This document shows, piece by piece, positions 34,618 through 47,604 of a DNA stretch of 64,000 nt. The position numbers were made by a program, and so were the translations under genes. The stretch's first letter is position 1; each line of letters begins with the position of its first letter. Source of the stretch: Catenaria anguillulae PL171 (taxonomy: Eukaryota > Blastocladiomycota > Blastocladiomycetes > Blastocladiales > Catenariaceae); NCBI GenBank assembly GCA_002102555.1, contig MCFL01000047.1:62001-126000 (forward strand). Direction: 5' to 3'. The notes below the pieces were generated by a model. The model saw only the letters and a program-made list of their open reading frames with translations. It ran no database searches and was not told the origin of the DNA.

Positions 34618-37600
34618 ATGACGGCCTCGCCCAGCCGCTCGCCCACGGCCCCACCTGCCGCCGCCGCCTCCTCGGCCAATGCCCAACCGACCCCACCCTT
34701 CTCGATCGCACAACAAACCCTGTCCAACCTCATTGACCACAAGGACCGCACGCTGTACGACTCGCTCGGTGGCACGCGCGGCATTGCCCGCTGCTTGCTC
34801 GTCAACCCGGCCGCGGGTCTGTGTCCGCCTGCCGACTACTCGACACCCACCCAGACGCGCCTCGACGATCTGGCAGCCGCCTCCAATGCACAAGGATCGT
34901 GGCTGTCGCGACTGCTCCCGTCGAGCAACAAGGAGGGAAAGCATGTCAAGCTCAAGAATGCGGCCAGCAATGAGGATGTGCCCATGGAGGTGCAGAGGAG
35001 TGCAAGAACAGGAGCAAATGCCGCCGTGTCGGGCACAGGAACGGGTCTGTCATTGGCGGCCACGGTTTCGATTGCCCAGGATGTCATTGACGAGGACGAG
35101 AGTGGCGGCGAGCCCATGCCGCAAGGTTCAACGCTTGACGCATTGGACAAGCGTGTCGAGGTGTTTGGCGAAAACAGATTGCCTGAGGTGAAATCGGCCA
35201 CGATTTTCGGTGCGATAAACCTTGTTGGTACAGAGTTTGTGCAAGCTCACTGACGCATGATTCATGATTCTCTTGGCAATTTGTATTTAGAACTCATGTG
35301 GGACGCTCTTCAAGACAAGACGCTCATCTTTTTAACGTGTGCCGCCCTCGTCTCGCTCGGCATTGGCCTCTACGAAGACTTTGGCATGCACCACGACGAC
35401 AAGGGCGAGAAAATCAAGTGGGTCGAAGGCGTCGCCATCATCATTGCCGTCACCATTGTGGTGCTTGTCGCCTCGGTCAACGACTGGCAAAAGGAACGCC
35501 AGTTTCGCGCCCTCTCAAAGCGCGCCGACGACCGCCAAGTCAAGGTTGTGCGCAATGCCCAGGTGCAGCTCATTTCCGTGTACGACTTGCTCGTGGGCGA
35601 CGTGCTGTGCCTCGAACCCGGCGACGTGATTCCCGTGGATGCCGTGCTGCTTAGCGGACATGGCGTGAAATGCGACGAGTCGGCTGCCACGGGAGAGTCG
35701 GATGCAGTCAAGAAGGCGGCAGACAAGGATGTGTTTTTGCTTTCGGGATCCAAGGTGCAAGAGGGCACGGGCCGCGGACTGGTTGTGGCCGTGGGCGAGC
35801 ACTCGTTCCATGGCAGAACAATGATGAGCATGCGCACTGAGGATCAAGAAACGCCGTTGCAGGTCAAACTGAACGAGCTGGCCGAGGACATTGCAAAACT
35901 CGGTGGGGCCGCGGCATTGTTGATGCTAGTTGTGTTGCTCGTCAAATATTTGATTACGACGGGTATGGCCGGCGGGTTTAATCCAAGTGGTCCCAATTGG
36001 CAGAGTGTGCCCAAGATCGTTGAGGCTGTTACTCAGGTACCGTTTCCACCACCATGTTTTCACACATACATACCGAAAGTCTGCTCATGTCACTAAAGTC
36101 ATTGGCAATGCACATGTGTCTAGATTGTCATCACAACCATCACAGTGCTGGTCGTTGCCGTCCCGGAAGGCCTCCCGCTCGCCGTCACCCTGTCGCTCGC
36201 ATTCGCCACCAAAAAGATGCTCGCCGACAACAACCTGGTTCGCGTGCTTGCGGCATGCGAAGTCATGGGCAACGCAACCACGGTGTGCTCGGATAAGACA
36301 GGCACGCTCACGCAAAACCGCATGACGGTCGTCCGCGGTATCTTTGGGCACACGGACGCAACCCACGAATCGGAAGGCCAAATGAAACACGAGGACGATG
36401 CCGGTCGACTCAAGTCTCTTGTCACGGACGACACCTTGTACGCGCTCGTCCACGAAAACATTGCCGTCAACTCGAGCGCGTTTCTCGACACGGACGCCAA
36501 ATCGGGCGCAACCTCGTTTGTTGGATCCAAGACCGAAACTGCATTGCTTGACATGCAGCGCCGCGCCGGTGTGGATTTTGCGGCCGTGCGAGCAAAGTCC
36601 AAGCAGGTGCACGTGTACCCGTTTTCGTCGGCAAACAAATGGATGGGCACACTTGCTTCACCTGCCCCGAATCACTTGCGCTTGCACGTCAAGGGCGCGT
36701 CCGAGATTGTGCTTGCGCATTGCGCTTCCGTGTACGTTCCGGGCCAGGGGCCACGGCCATTGACCGGCGACAGGCTCAAACATTTCCAGCACGTGATTGA
36801 TGCGTACGCCAACCAGAGCTTGCGGACGATTGCTCTGGCGTACCTCGATACCGACAGCGAGCGTGTACCGAGGGATTTGGTCACCAACATGCCACTGGTC
36901 AGCACCTCGGGTGGCGACGTGAGTATTGTCACGAGTATGGAGCTGAGCGCCGCGATTGCCGGCAGCGAAAATAACTTGCACGCTCCACCGTCTCCCAGTG
37001 GTTTTAGGCAAGGTGCCGGGTCGCAGACGCTTGGTGTACCCGGTGGCTCATCGACTCCCAATGGGCTGGGTCCAAAGGCCAGGCACACGGCCACATGGTC
37101 GGGGCATCCAGATGGACCTGGTCTTGTGCTCTTGGGTATTGTCGGCATTGAAGATCCGGTCCGCCCGGGCGTTCCAGAAGCCGTTCAGCAGTGCCAGCGT
37201 GCAGGCGTGTTTGTGCGCATGGTCACGGGCGACAATGTTGCGACGGCAAGGGCGATTGCTGCGAAATGTGGCATTTACCAGCGCGGCGGGCTCGTCATGG
37301 AGGGCCGCACGTTCCGCAAGCTGCCCGTTGACGTGATGGATCGCGTGATTCCCAGGCTGCAAGTGCTTGCTCGGTCGAGTCCTACGGATAAGCAGTTGTT
37401 GGTTGAGCGGCTCAAGGCGCTCGGAGAGACGGTTGCAGTGACGGGTGATGGAACAAATGATGGGCCTGCGCTCAAGCTGGCCGATGTCGGGTTTAGTATG
37501 GGCATTGCTGGCACCGAGGTGGCAAAGGAGGCGAGTGCGATTATCTTGATGGATGACAATTTTGCGTCCATTGTCAAGGCGCTGTTGTGGGGCCGGTCAG

Positions 37601-38764
37601 TCAACGATTCTGTTCGCAAGTTTCTTCAGTTCCAGTTGACGGTCAATGTGACTGCCGTCGTGGTCACGTTTGTGAGTGCCGTGAGCAGCAGCGAGCAGCG
37701 CAGTGTGTTAACGGCCGTGCAGCTCTTGTGGGTCAACTTGATTATGGACTCGCTCGCGGCGTTGGCATTGGCGACCGAACCGCCGTCAAATGAGATGCTG
37801 GTACGCCGTCTGCTTTGCGCACCGCCATGGACGACTGCCGCATGTGGACTGACACCAGGTATGCTCAACAGAATCGCTTGCCAGATAGCAAGGCCGCGCC
37901 GCTCATTTCCTACCACATGTGGAAAATGGTGATTGGCCAAGCCAGTTTCCAAATCATTGTCAATTTGCTCTCGCTCTACCTTGGCCCGCAAATATACGGC
38001 CCAAAGCCGTCAGACCGCGCGTCGTTGAATACCTTTGTGTTCAACTCGTTCATCTTTTTGCAAGTCTTCAACGAAATCAAGTACGTTTTCCCTTGTTTCA
38101 CTTGATTCCCTCCTGTCTGTTGCTCATCTTCGATGCGCTACCTTTCCACAGCTGCCGCCGACTCGACAACCAGCTCAATACATTCAAGGGCATGCACCGC
38201 AACCCGTACTTTATCTCCATCCTCATCCTGACTGTGGCACTCCAAGCCGTCATTGTCACTTTTGGTGCGTCTGCATTCCAAACTGTCCCACTGTCTGCCG
38301 GCGAATGGGTCGCATCGATCGCCATTGGCTTCCTCTCGATTCCAGTGGGTATCATTGTGCGCCTGCTGCCTGACTGGGGCTACAAGCCGCCTGTGGACGA
38401 CCGCGTGGTCATGACAAAAGAGCGGCTCGCGTGGGTCGGCGCCATTTCAACGGTCCAGACGCAGCTCAAGGTGTTTAATGCGCTGCGCGGGTCGGGCAGG
38501 CTGCAGCATTTGGCGGCAGGCGGAGCAGCGAGCAGGAGGAATGTTGGAAGTGTCAGTTTGAGCTCGCGGCAGGATGTCTTTTCGAGCGGAGCGGCATTGA
38601 CCGGCGGAAGCAATGCTGCTTTGGGAGGCAAGGCCAAGGGTGGGGGGTATACGGGCCCGTCGTCCAGTGCGGCGGCCAGCGGCGGGCTACTGTCGCCCGG
38701 TGCAAGTGGAGGGTCGCCAAAGAAGACAAAGGGAGGGTACTTTACGATTGATGATGACGCCTAA
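34618..38764 (+). CDS. P2B-type (PMCA-like) calcium-transporting ATPase
   Basis: Predicted exons 34618-35209, 35291-36036, 36124-37800, 37872-38080 and 38152-38764 give 1,278 residues with all phases consistent. It pumps Ca2+ out of the cytosol, at the plasma membrane or vacuole. Hallmarks in order: LPEVKSATIFELMWDALQDK (start of TM1), CDESAATGES in the actuator domain, VAVPEGLPLAV in TM4, the phosphorylation site CSDKTGTLT with Asp at residue 503, GDGTNDGPALK and ADVGFSMG in the hinge, and LALATEPPSNEM followed by PLISYHMWK. Late TM helices contain SLNTFVFNSFIFLQVFNEIN. The N-terminal about 190 residues and the C-terminal about 110 are low-complexity Ser/Gly/Ala; no clear calmodulin-binding helix is visible at either end. 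The acceptor at 37871 was chosen because it alone keeps the frame with ATG-CTG before it. Confidence 0.95.
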
Positions 38765-39204
38765 GTTCGAGGTTGCACATGAGGATGTTGGGTCTCTCTT
38801 TTCTTGTGTTTCAAGTCCATTCACTGCGCCCAACTACATCGGGACTTCCTCTCAGAGATTGTATCCCGTTGTCATATACGAATACGACTATCCCTTAGTA
38901 AAGCATTTCGCAAGGAGTGCCCATAATCAGCAGCGACTGTTACGAGAACGGGAGGGAGCGAGTTCAAGTTGGGATGAAGCGAGTACCCGTCATGAAGGGA
39001 CACAGTGCATGAAACATCGCGAATGTATGTTTGGATGAAAAACTCAACACAGCCGAAAACCGGTATAGACTCAAGCAGAAGGAGAAGATTCAACTCAACA
39101 AGAAACACAGTCAGCCATCTACTCTTGAACAAAACAAATGCACCGACGCATATGCGAACCGTCGTCTTATCATGGATCTACTTCATTTCCGGCATTCATA
39201 GCAC
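38765..39204. other. Convergent 3' intergenic region
   Basis: About 440 bp between the ends of the Ca2+-ATPase (plus) and OPT (minus) genes. No feature recognised. Confidence 0.4.
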
Positions 39205-42200
39205 TTACTTCTCCAAGACGTGGCACCAGTCACGGACACCCTTGGATCCAAAGTGGGGGCTCTCGCATTTACCCTTTGACGGGCAGTTGAGGAACCTGTG
39301 AACGAGTCAATTTTGTGGTCAGCAGCTGCGGTCGATGGTGCTGAAAAGGGCAACAATCAGCGGGAACTGACGTACCATTCGGGACCTTCGATTTGGCTGA
39401 TGCCAGTCACCAGCGCAACGAGCGAGACACCAACATCAAACGCAGTCGCTGTACAATCAATCGGCGAAAGAGTGTCAGCATCAACCGCACTCAAGTTCAA
39501 GGCGGAAAGAAAAAGTCGCAATACATACCCAAGACGTAGTTGTAGCGCGCCCACCAAGCCTGACGATAACGGTACGCAACGAATTGGAAGATGAACGCGA
39601 CAATGAACGTGGGCAAGTAGCCAGAGGTGGTCGGGCCGGGTCCGTTCGGCGAGAGCAAAATGGCGGGATGCGCGAGGACCCACCATTGGCCACCGACATA
39701 CTTGTGGCCAATCCACAGGACAATTGGCAAGAGAAGACCGCAGAGAGCACCCAACCCTGACATAAAGGGAAAGCAGTCGGAGTAAGCAGAAGCCATGGAC
39801 GGCAAACAAGAGCAGCATGAAGGACGTACAAATCACGGGCGCATACTGAGTGTCAAAGAAGAAGCGTTTGGCGCCAATCGCGCCCCAGATGAGTGCGGCC
39901 GAGTAGTACGTGTGCAAGCTATCAAGATAAATGCGAGTGAGTAATTCGATGATTCAATCGGACAAAATGCTTGAACGAACTTTGCGGAACCCCAATCAGC
40001 GCCGATTCCTTGGACACGGCCGAGCTTTTGGACTGTCAAGCGGTTGAAGAGTATTTATGTGAGTCGGAATCCAAAACCATCATCATGGGAGGACATACTG
40101 TGAGTAAACGTACTCCATTCAGTGTGAATCGGATCAGCCATCCAGAAACGGTAAGCGCCATACGCAACAAAGCCGGCTGTAAATGAAATTATGGCCATTG
40201 GCTTGGTGAGAATGTGGCATTGACGGCGGGCGCAGAAGCAAGTTTCCAATGTACCGATGAACTGGGACGTGAGCTGGGCAATGAAAATGTGGCGAGGCGG
40301 CACCTTCATGTAATGGCCAATCTTGAGATCGATGAGCAAGTCGCGGCATTGCCACGACACAGCAAAGCACACGCACTTGAAGGCCATCATGAAGATTGGG
40401 CGGCCGGGGATAATGAGGCCAATCACGAATTGCGATACGACGTTGAGGCCGAGCGTGCACCCGCTGTGGCATAGATGACAACGGTGGGAACGGTACCGAC
40501 AATGGCAAGCGCGATGGCGAGGAACGTGGCCCAAATGGGCAAGTCGATACCGCCCCATTGGCCGACAACGGTGATGAGCACGCCCGGTGACGATGAAGAA
40601 GCCATAGAACCACGACTCGGGTACCTACAGAAACGGAATCATGTGGTGTGAGATTGCAATGTTGGATCGCGGGCAAAAAGTATTAGCTGCGTACTTCTGG
40701 GTACTTATCAATGAGCTGCGAGGCAATATCAGATGGTAATCTGTCAGTTTGACCCTGTGAGATTCGCCGCTCGAGACAAATCCTTTGCGCACCTTGCAAT
40801 GAATGTCGTCCTTGTCATACTTTGCATTCTTGAACCGACGAGCAATGTCGGGTCCAAAGAATAGCGTCGTGTGCACGATCGACGCAACCTACACAACCCA
40901 GAGTGTGCCACTGTCAGCCATTGTGAAAGAAATGGAGCGGGAGCAGCGGCTGCACGACATACCAACGAGCTAATGTGACCAAAGTACGCTGAAGCAAACA
41001 AGGGAGTAAAGTGGATGGGAGCTGTGATACAATGTCACGAAACTTGTCAGTATCCCCATCGTGGCTGATGTCAATTGGAATGGGTGAAAATACAAACCCT
41101 ATATGAAGGAGTCGAGTGAGTCAGTTCAACGGAATCAGGATCAGAGAACGCACAGTCTGCTGGTAGTTTCACATACCCTCTTCAAGAAAAGACTTTCGTT
41201 CAATGTGCGAGTCTTTGGATCGACTGCCTCACGAGCCTGGAACCGAATACCCTTACCGTCAAACAGATGAGTGGCATTCAACCCGGTTTCCGCTGGCCAT
41301 GGTCCTTGCTTGAACCAGTTTCCCTGCCACGCCAGAGGAACCAGGAGCCAGGCAAACAAGGCCCACGAGACGAAATTGTTGACACTCGCCCTATTCATTT
41401 GAGGGAATCAGAACAGTGGTGAGAAAGACATTGCGACGGCGGCTCAGACCAAGATGAATGCGATAAAGCAAGAAACGTACCAGAAGGGAATGGCCATAGG
41501 AGTAGATCCGATCACTCCCCAGTCAAGCGACAAGGACATGATGCCGACGCCCCACTTGGGACTGCCCAAACGTTGCAAAACAAGGTTGTCCTTGGGCGCA
41601 ATCCAGCAAAGAAGGGGCAAGTTGACAAGCACTAGAATGAGATATCACAAGAACATTAGGATCGATTGACCGACTTGAGAGATTGGAGAGAATGCATCTT
41701 GACGTGGGGCGTACTTTTTGACAGGTAGCCCGGCCCAAGCGTTTGCCACAAGGTCATGGCAACAGCCGCAATACCAAAGAACTTGATTTGAGACATGTGC
41801 TTGTGGCCATCGGAAGCGTTGCCTTTGGTGGCCGTTTTGTGGAAGGCGGTGAAAAGGGCAACGGATGGGAGGACAGCGGGCCAAATCATGTTTGACGGGC
41901 GAATGAGGAAGCGGCGACAAATGCCTGCAAGGCCGAAGCCCATTGTGGCAGAGGCAAAGATGAAGAGCAAGTCCCATCCTGTGCCGAGCTTCAAGTCGAA
42001 GAACACTTCTTGCGCGCCAAGACTGGAGGACAAACAAATCAACGTGATCGGTCAGATTGGTTTGAGATCGCCATGTGAGACAGATGAGAAACGCACTTGT
42101 AAAAAGCGTAAATCGAGGATGAGCCAGTCGAGCCAAAGACGTTGATGAGCACATGTTCCTTGACCGAGAAGGGCCCAGGGTTAAGGTTCACTTCAATTCC

Positions 42201-42611
42201 AAACAAGTTGAACTTGTACCCGGGCAAAGTCGCAGCCATGATACGACCCAGCGGGTACGAAAGCAAGACAGTGACAAAGGAGCTGATGGCGATGGGGTTG
42301 GTGCGGAACAGGAACAAGATTTGATTCGCAAAGGCCACGGCGCAGCAGAAGAAGGTTCCCTGATGAGCGGAGCAGGTCAAACGTCAAAGCAAAAACCAAC
42401 AGGAAGACGCACGGGCTGATCAAACAGCATGAATGCAGATTCGTACCAACACCCAAACTCGGAAAGTAAGAGCTGGCGTGTCGACATTGTCCGTGGTCGG
42501 CACCAATTGTCCAACCATGCCTTCAAATTCGGCATCGATGACGAATGACTCGTTCTTGGTCGCAGTAGACGATGCGTCGTCGGCCCCAGTCTTGATGTCC
42601 TTTTCGGTCAT
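39205..42611 (-). CDS. OPT-family oligopeptide transporter
   Basis: Start ATG at 42611, stop at 39205; about ten or more exons with short introns. Proton-coupled uptake of small peptides (or of metal chelates and glutathione in some members) across the plasma membrane. The N-terminus ends in DTPALTFRVWVLG, matching the family's TLTFR-W-LG entry to TM1. Then come RIMAATLPGYKFNLFG, the OPT hallmark NPGPFSVKEH, and the SLGAQ-type motif seen as LGAQEVFFDLKLGTGWDLLF. Later: LTSQFIGTL, FTAGFVAYGAYRFWMADPIH, ALIWGAIGAKRFF, PFMSGLGALCGLLLPIVLW and a cytosolic tail with CPSKGKCESPHF. About 14-16 membrane helices would be expected. Minor frame uncertainties remain at exon edges near 40000-41100. No defect in hallmark residues seen. 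Confidence 0.93.
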
Positions 42612-44285
42612 GGTGACAAGGGATGCGGAAACGAAGAGATCTTTTGCCGATGTGTGGGAAAGTAGTGCAGGGTTGCTAGCGGGCTTGAAGGGAAAAGGTT
42701 TTGTGGAGGTAGTAGCGATGAATGTGTTTGACGAGGAGGGAGAACTCGGGCATTTATCTTGAGGATGTCTTCCCATTCCAGCCGAGCTTGTTCGATTCCA
42801 AGCAAGTAGCATGATTCTTTGGCGACTCGTTTTGCGCACTGTCTCAAGGCACGGAAATGCTGCTGGGGAGCTGTACCAATCACCAGGTAGATTACCGTTT
42901 CAGCAACACTTGTAAAAGCATCGTCTCTTGCAGAATCATGTAGACCACATTACAATCGCATCATCCATCGTTACCACCTGACCTGGCGTTACGAGTTGGC
43001 GTCGAGGGTTGGGGTCCATATGGAGCTGGCGCTTGGACCTGGCGTTTTGGACCTGGCGCTTGACCTGGCGACTTGCGTTGACGAAGTTACCGTGCAATTG
43101 GCACAAATCCTAGCTTCGCAATTAAGGTCACGCATTGTTTGTATGAATGCCAGGATGAGCAAGTTCAAGTCACGCCCAAGGAATTCCTGCGTGATCAACG
43201 AGATTGGCGAAGAACTGGGCGACATAGATCACCAGTCGAGCAGGTTGGCAAAATGTCGAACCACCTGGCATCCTGATCCTGCAGCGCCAGCACAATCTCA
43301 AGTGATCTTTTTCGAATTGCACATTGGTCACGCAGTTGCCGCCGTGTGACGATGCGTGGGACGCTCTCGCGTCATCGAATGTTTTGCTCTGTGGAATGAA
43401 ATGAGCACATGACTCGAGTACTGCCAAGTCTGTACAACCCGCAACAATGGGAAGAAATCCGGTGGCCATTGTACGTAGCCCCTTCCTGTGCCTTCTGTTC
43501 ACCGCTCTTTGGAGTGGGCGTGCTCCGCTGCGCTCCCCGGCTCAAAGCCAGGTTGTTGATGCGAAACATGAGCCCGTTTCAATTCACCGCCTGATCTTGC
43601 GCCAACTACCGCCAAGCCAAGAATTATAATGCAGCAATTTATTTGGTTTAAATACAATTTGTTGCACGCAAGTTGAGACCTGACACACAATCGCTCTACT
43701 CCTGCCCAGGTGGTTTACTCTCGATGCGCCACGACTTCGAGAACATGCGCTCGAGACGTTCCATCCATACCCATCTTGGCATCTTCCCTGGGACTTCAAT
43801 ACGTCGTCGGCACTATCCGGCATCTCGTCGACCTCAACCTGCTCGGGAAACAGACTCTAGAAGTTTCGCTACATGTCCGCCCGACAAACTTACCTTATTG
43901 AGCGATCATGTTTCTTGCGGCTCCCTGGCTCTTACAGGCATTCCCTTACCCATTCAAAGTAGAAATGAAACGGCGAGCGATGCTTTTGCAACCGGATTGT
44001 GCTGTATTTCGGGCCATGGTCGCAAGGATTGGATTGCAGAGCACACAAGAGCCGAGCCGAGTCTTTTCGCATGTATCGCCAATGGTTTAGAGTCAACTGA
44101 CCAAACAAAGTAAACGAGCAGGGTTGGGAAAGAAACGTTGGGAGAAAAAGAAGAAGGTACAGCACACATCGTTCGGTAATAATCAACATAGTTCCAAGAA
44201 AGTGTGAGAAATTCGGGCAAGTCTTTATCACCGAGTGGGTAAACAGGGCGGATGAAGTGTGAGAAGAAGAAAACCGAGCTTAAAA
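42612..44285. other. Intergenic region, about 1.7 kb
   Basis: Holds the OPT promoter and the 3' flank of the next minus-strand gene. Frames on both strands are short and not protein-like. It contains the small GACCTGGCG repeat cluster listed separately. Confidence 0.4.
42980..43070. repeat. Cluster of four GACCTGGCG words
   Basis: GACCTGGCG occurs at 42980-42988, 43036-43044, 43050-43058 and 43062-43070, the last three spaced 14 and 12 bp apart, with a related GAGCTGGCG at 43023-43031. It lies about 370-460 bp upstream of the OPT start codon, so it could be a regulator-binding array; no regulator is known to me. Confidence 0.6.
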
Positions 44286-45243
44286 TCACCAACCCTGGCC
44301 ATTTCCACCTCCAAATCCTTGATACCCTGGATAGTTGTTTCCAAACCCGTAGTCATACGGCGCACCGGGCGGACGTGGTTGAAATTGAGGTGTCGCTGGC
44401 GCGGCGGGGCGCGGCGGCAGGGACCCAGAAGTGGGCTGCGGTGGGCGTTGCTGATGATGAATTGGATGAAAGGTATTACTGTACATGGTACCGAATGGAT
44501 TGGGCGGCCGCGGGCGTGGTGGGAGTCCAGCATGAGATTGCGCGACGGCCGACGCGGCAAAGTGCTGCTGTGGAGCAGGAGGGCGAACACCAGGCATGTG
44601 GGACTGCATTGGTTGCGGCGCAGGAAACATGGCCATGAACGCAGGTGGGTGCAATTGAGCACCGGGAGGCTGTTGGAACTGGAACTGCGGCGATTGCGTG
44701 GCTGCGGGTATCACGGGCGGGAATCCAGGCATCCCGCCGCCAAGGCCCAGACCCAATCCAACATTGCCACCGATGCCACCTCCACTGATTCCACCGAATG
44801 TGCCCATCATGGGCGCCGTGGAAAACAAATCGGGCTCGCCGAGCCCACCCGCAAGTGTGCCGGCCGTGTTGCCAACGTTTCCGAAAATGAAATCCAAGTC
44901 GGCCTTGACACTCGATGCTATGGCCGGATTGTTCATCACGTCGACCATGGCTGCCGTGGTCACAATGAGCTGCTGGGTTTGCAACATTGGCTGCAATGGA
45001 AGCGGTGCAGGGGAAGGCGGTTTCCGCGGACGTGCTGATGGACGAGGCGGAAGACCATGACGAGCGGAACGAGCGGGAACAGCGGGCAGAGAAGGGTTGG
45101 AAAGGATGGACAGCTGAGGCTGAGAAGCCCAAATTCGAATTGTCAGAGACTGATGCTGATTGTTCGGTGGCAGCATTTGAATTGGTGGCAGCAGCAGCAG
45201 TCGGGAGCACAATTGGCGTAATTCCAAAGAGTCGGCTCATCAT
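44286..45243 (-). CDS. Unidentified Pro/Gln/Gly-rich low-complexity protein
   Basis: The likely start is the tandem ATG at 45243 (MMSRLFGITPIVLPTAAAAT). An in-frame intron of about 120 bp joins a Ser/Ala-rich N-terminus (NLGFSASA) to PMLQTQQLIVTTAAMVDVMN. The segment VDVMNNPAIASSVKADLDFI, then FGNVGNTAGTLAGGLGEPDL, is the only ordered-looking part. The remainder is Pro, Gln, Gly and Met-rich (MFPAPQPMQSHMPGVRPPAP) and ends in repeated Gly/Tyr (YPGYQGFGGGNGQGW), like prion-like RNA-binding proteins, but no RRM is present. The frame stays open upstream of 45243 through an Ala-Ser dipeptide run encoded by the GACGCC repeat, so the true start may be further upstream. Function unknown. Confidence 0.6.
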
Positions 45244-45348
45244 CAAGCCGACCCGACCGATGCCACCAGCAACGTTGGGCGGGTCATTTGAGCTTGCTGG
45301 TTGCGATTCCGTACTTGGGCCACTCGCACTTGTACCTGCGCTCGCTGA

Positions 45349-45353
<5 letters not shown>

Positions 45354-45383
<30 letters not shown>
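45354..45383. repeat. (GACGCC)5 hexanucleotide repeat
   Basis: Five copies of GCCGAC/GACGCC directly after the stop codon of the ankyrin-like gene. On the minus strand it would encode an Ala-Ser run if the downstream gene's first exon extends this far. Confidence 0.85.
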
Positions 45384-45386
45384 ATG

Positions 45387-47592
45387 CTAAGCGGCCGTCA
45401 GCGTCAATGCCATCTCCTTCTCAGACGGTGCACCCCAAACAATCGCATCGTCCAAATCCGTGTCCTCAAACCCGTCGCCGGAAATGACCTCTACGGGCGG
45501 CGTGGGCGGCGCCACGGGCAGCTTGCGGCCCTCCCTGCGCTCCACTACCGACCGCTCGTATGGAATCCCGTTGCGCATGACATAGCGTGGGTGCTTGTTT
45601 GCTCGAATCAGCTTGAGCGTCCTGCGCTGCGCACGTGCCTTCTTGCGCCGCTTGCGACGGATCGCCTGCTTCGCCTGGCGCTTGCGGGTCACATGCGGCA
45701 TGGCCCAGTAAACGGCATTCTTTGCCCACCACTCGCGCGCGCCGGGACGACCCTTTCCGGCCTTGGCGTACGTGAACCAGTTGTACTTGAGGCGCTTGAT
45801 TTGTGGATACTTTGGGTCCATCATGCGGTCACGCCACCAGTCGAGGACATCCAAGCGCCCATTCTCAGTGGCCCACTTGAGCGACGACGTCGAGTACTTG
45901 AGCTTGAGCCCCGAGTTTGCCCACCAGTTGAGCACGTCTACCCTGCCCTTGCGACTCGCGAGCCCCATCGAGTTGGGTGAGTATTTGAGCTTGGCACGAT
46001 CCTCCTTGTTCTTGAGCATGGCCTTTGAGCGCCACCAATCAAGCACTTTGAGCTGACCCACCTCGCTCGCCCAATCCATGGCCTTTGACGAGTACACCAT
46101 GTCGATCGACTCGCCGAGCGGCACACTTGGGCGCGAATGCGTGAACCACCACTCGAGCACACTGACGTGGCCGTTGCGGCTGGCCCACGCAATTGCGCGA
46201 AACGAGTGCTTTGGCGGAAACTGTGCTTGATTCCTGCGCCACCAGTCCAGGACTTGCACATGCCCGGCGCGCGCAGCGGCAATCAGGGCATTTGAATCGT
46301 AATGCGGCTGGGTACGATTGACCGGGTCGCGCAACCACCAGTTTTTCCACCACTCGAGCGAATCCACCTTGCCCCATTTCGACGCATAGTACATGAGCGT
46401 CTTGTTGCCATTGAGCGTCGGGTCGTTGCGCTTCTCGCGCATCTCGAGGTTGAGCAAATACCGCCCGCCACGCTTGGTCGCTTGCTCGACGTTGACAAAC
46501 CTGGTGCGGCCCTCGGCGAGCATCTTTGCGCGATTCGGCAGCGACGGCAACACGTTGATGAGGTTGCGCGTGCGGCGCTTCTTGGAGTTGCGAATGCCCA
46601 TGACCAGAATGAGTTCCATGAGCTCTTCGGGCAGCGGTGGAATGTTGCGGGCGAGAAACCGGACAAGCCGTTGGCGCTGGTTCGGGCGAGCTTTTTCTTC
46701 TTCTTTTTCTTCTCTTTTTGAGCTCGGCCAGCGCATGCTCGGGCGCAACTCTGCCTCGTCTTCTTCTTCCACATCTATGGCGTCCAAGTCAACACCCAAC
46801 TCAACCCCGCCAACCACCGGCTCAGCCACCAACGGGCAATAACCCTGGCCATTCAACTCGGCCATGGCCCTCGTGGCCGCCTCCTCGGCAGCCTGCAACC
46901 GCTTCTTCCCCTCTCGCTTTGTTTCCTCTCCGACTTGCCCGGGCGCACATTCCCTGGCAGCCTTGCTGCGCTTGCGCTGGCCGCATTGATCTCCTTGAGC
47001 CTTTGCGCACACGCCATCCAGGCCTGCGACTTTGGCGGGACATAGTGCCACTGCGCGTAAAACGTATCCGTCTTGCGCTGATTGATCTCGTCGGGCGTGA
47101 GGTCTGCCTCGTCCATCTCTTGTTTCACCATGACCTCGCCCGCAGATGGAGCATCCACGTCCATGGCATCCTCTTCTTGCTTGTTCCCTACCCCATGCTC
47201 GTCTTTCACCTTTGCCGCCATATCTACCCGATGCATCTCCTTCCACACCCACGCCTCTTGCTCTTGCTCCCGAATCACGACTGCTCCCACTCGAGATCCA
47301 CTTGTCTTTGCACCCGTAACATCTCCATGCCCAATTCGCGCTCGGCACGTTCCCTCGCCAACCGCACCGGCTCGCCCTCGACACCCATGGATGCGCGCAG
47401 GGGACGTGCGTGCGCCAGCTCGAGCGCAACGTGCCCGCCAAACCACTCGGGAGGCGTTGTGGACAGCGTTGAGATGGAATGCGGGATACGGGTTGCATGG
47501 GCACGGATTTGGACACGCGAAAGTTGGGGATTTGTTTGGGGTTTCGGGTATTGTCTGCGCATAGAAGCGTAGAGGTTGGGGCGGGTCCACAT
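45387..47592 (-). CDS. Tryptophan-rich ankyrin-like repeat protein (LDWW repeats)
   Basis: The C-terminal half is clear: an F-box-like entry (ARNIPPLPEELMELILVMGI), a linker, then at least seven repeats of about 30-40 residues around the core A-x-x-GHV-x-VL-[DE]-WW. Examples are ASKWGKVDSLEWW, ARAGHVQVLDWW, ASRNGHVSVLEWW, ASEVGQLKVLDWW, ASRKGRVDVLNWW and ATENGRLDVLDWW. A basic region (RKRQAKQAIRRKRRKKARAQ) and an acidic end follow. These WW-type ankyrin variants are, to my knowledge, abundant in Blastocladiomycota genomes. The N-terminal part is spread over three frames: from an ATG at 47592 (MWTRPNLYASMRR), through VIREQEQEAWVWKEMHRVD, to the repeat frame. The two frame changes, at about 47287 and 46952, have no plausible intron, but each is cured by one more base in a GGG run (minus strand). 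Role probably protein-protein interaction; nothing more specific. Confidence 0.75.
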
Positions 47593-47604
47593 GTTGGTAG
47601 CAGG

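Noticed and set aside
44987-45487. Plus-strand frame with an Ala-Asp run
   Set aside because: Created by the GACGCC repeat and overlapping two better minus-strand genes.
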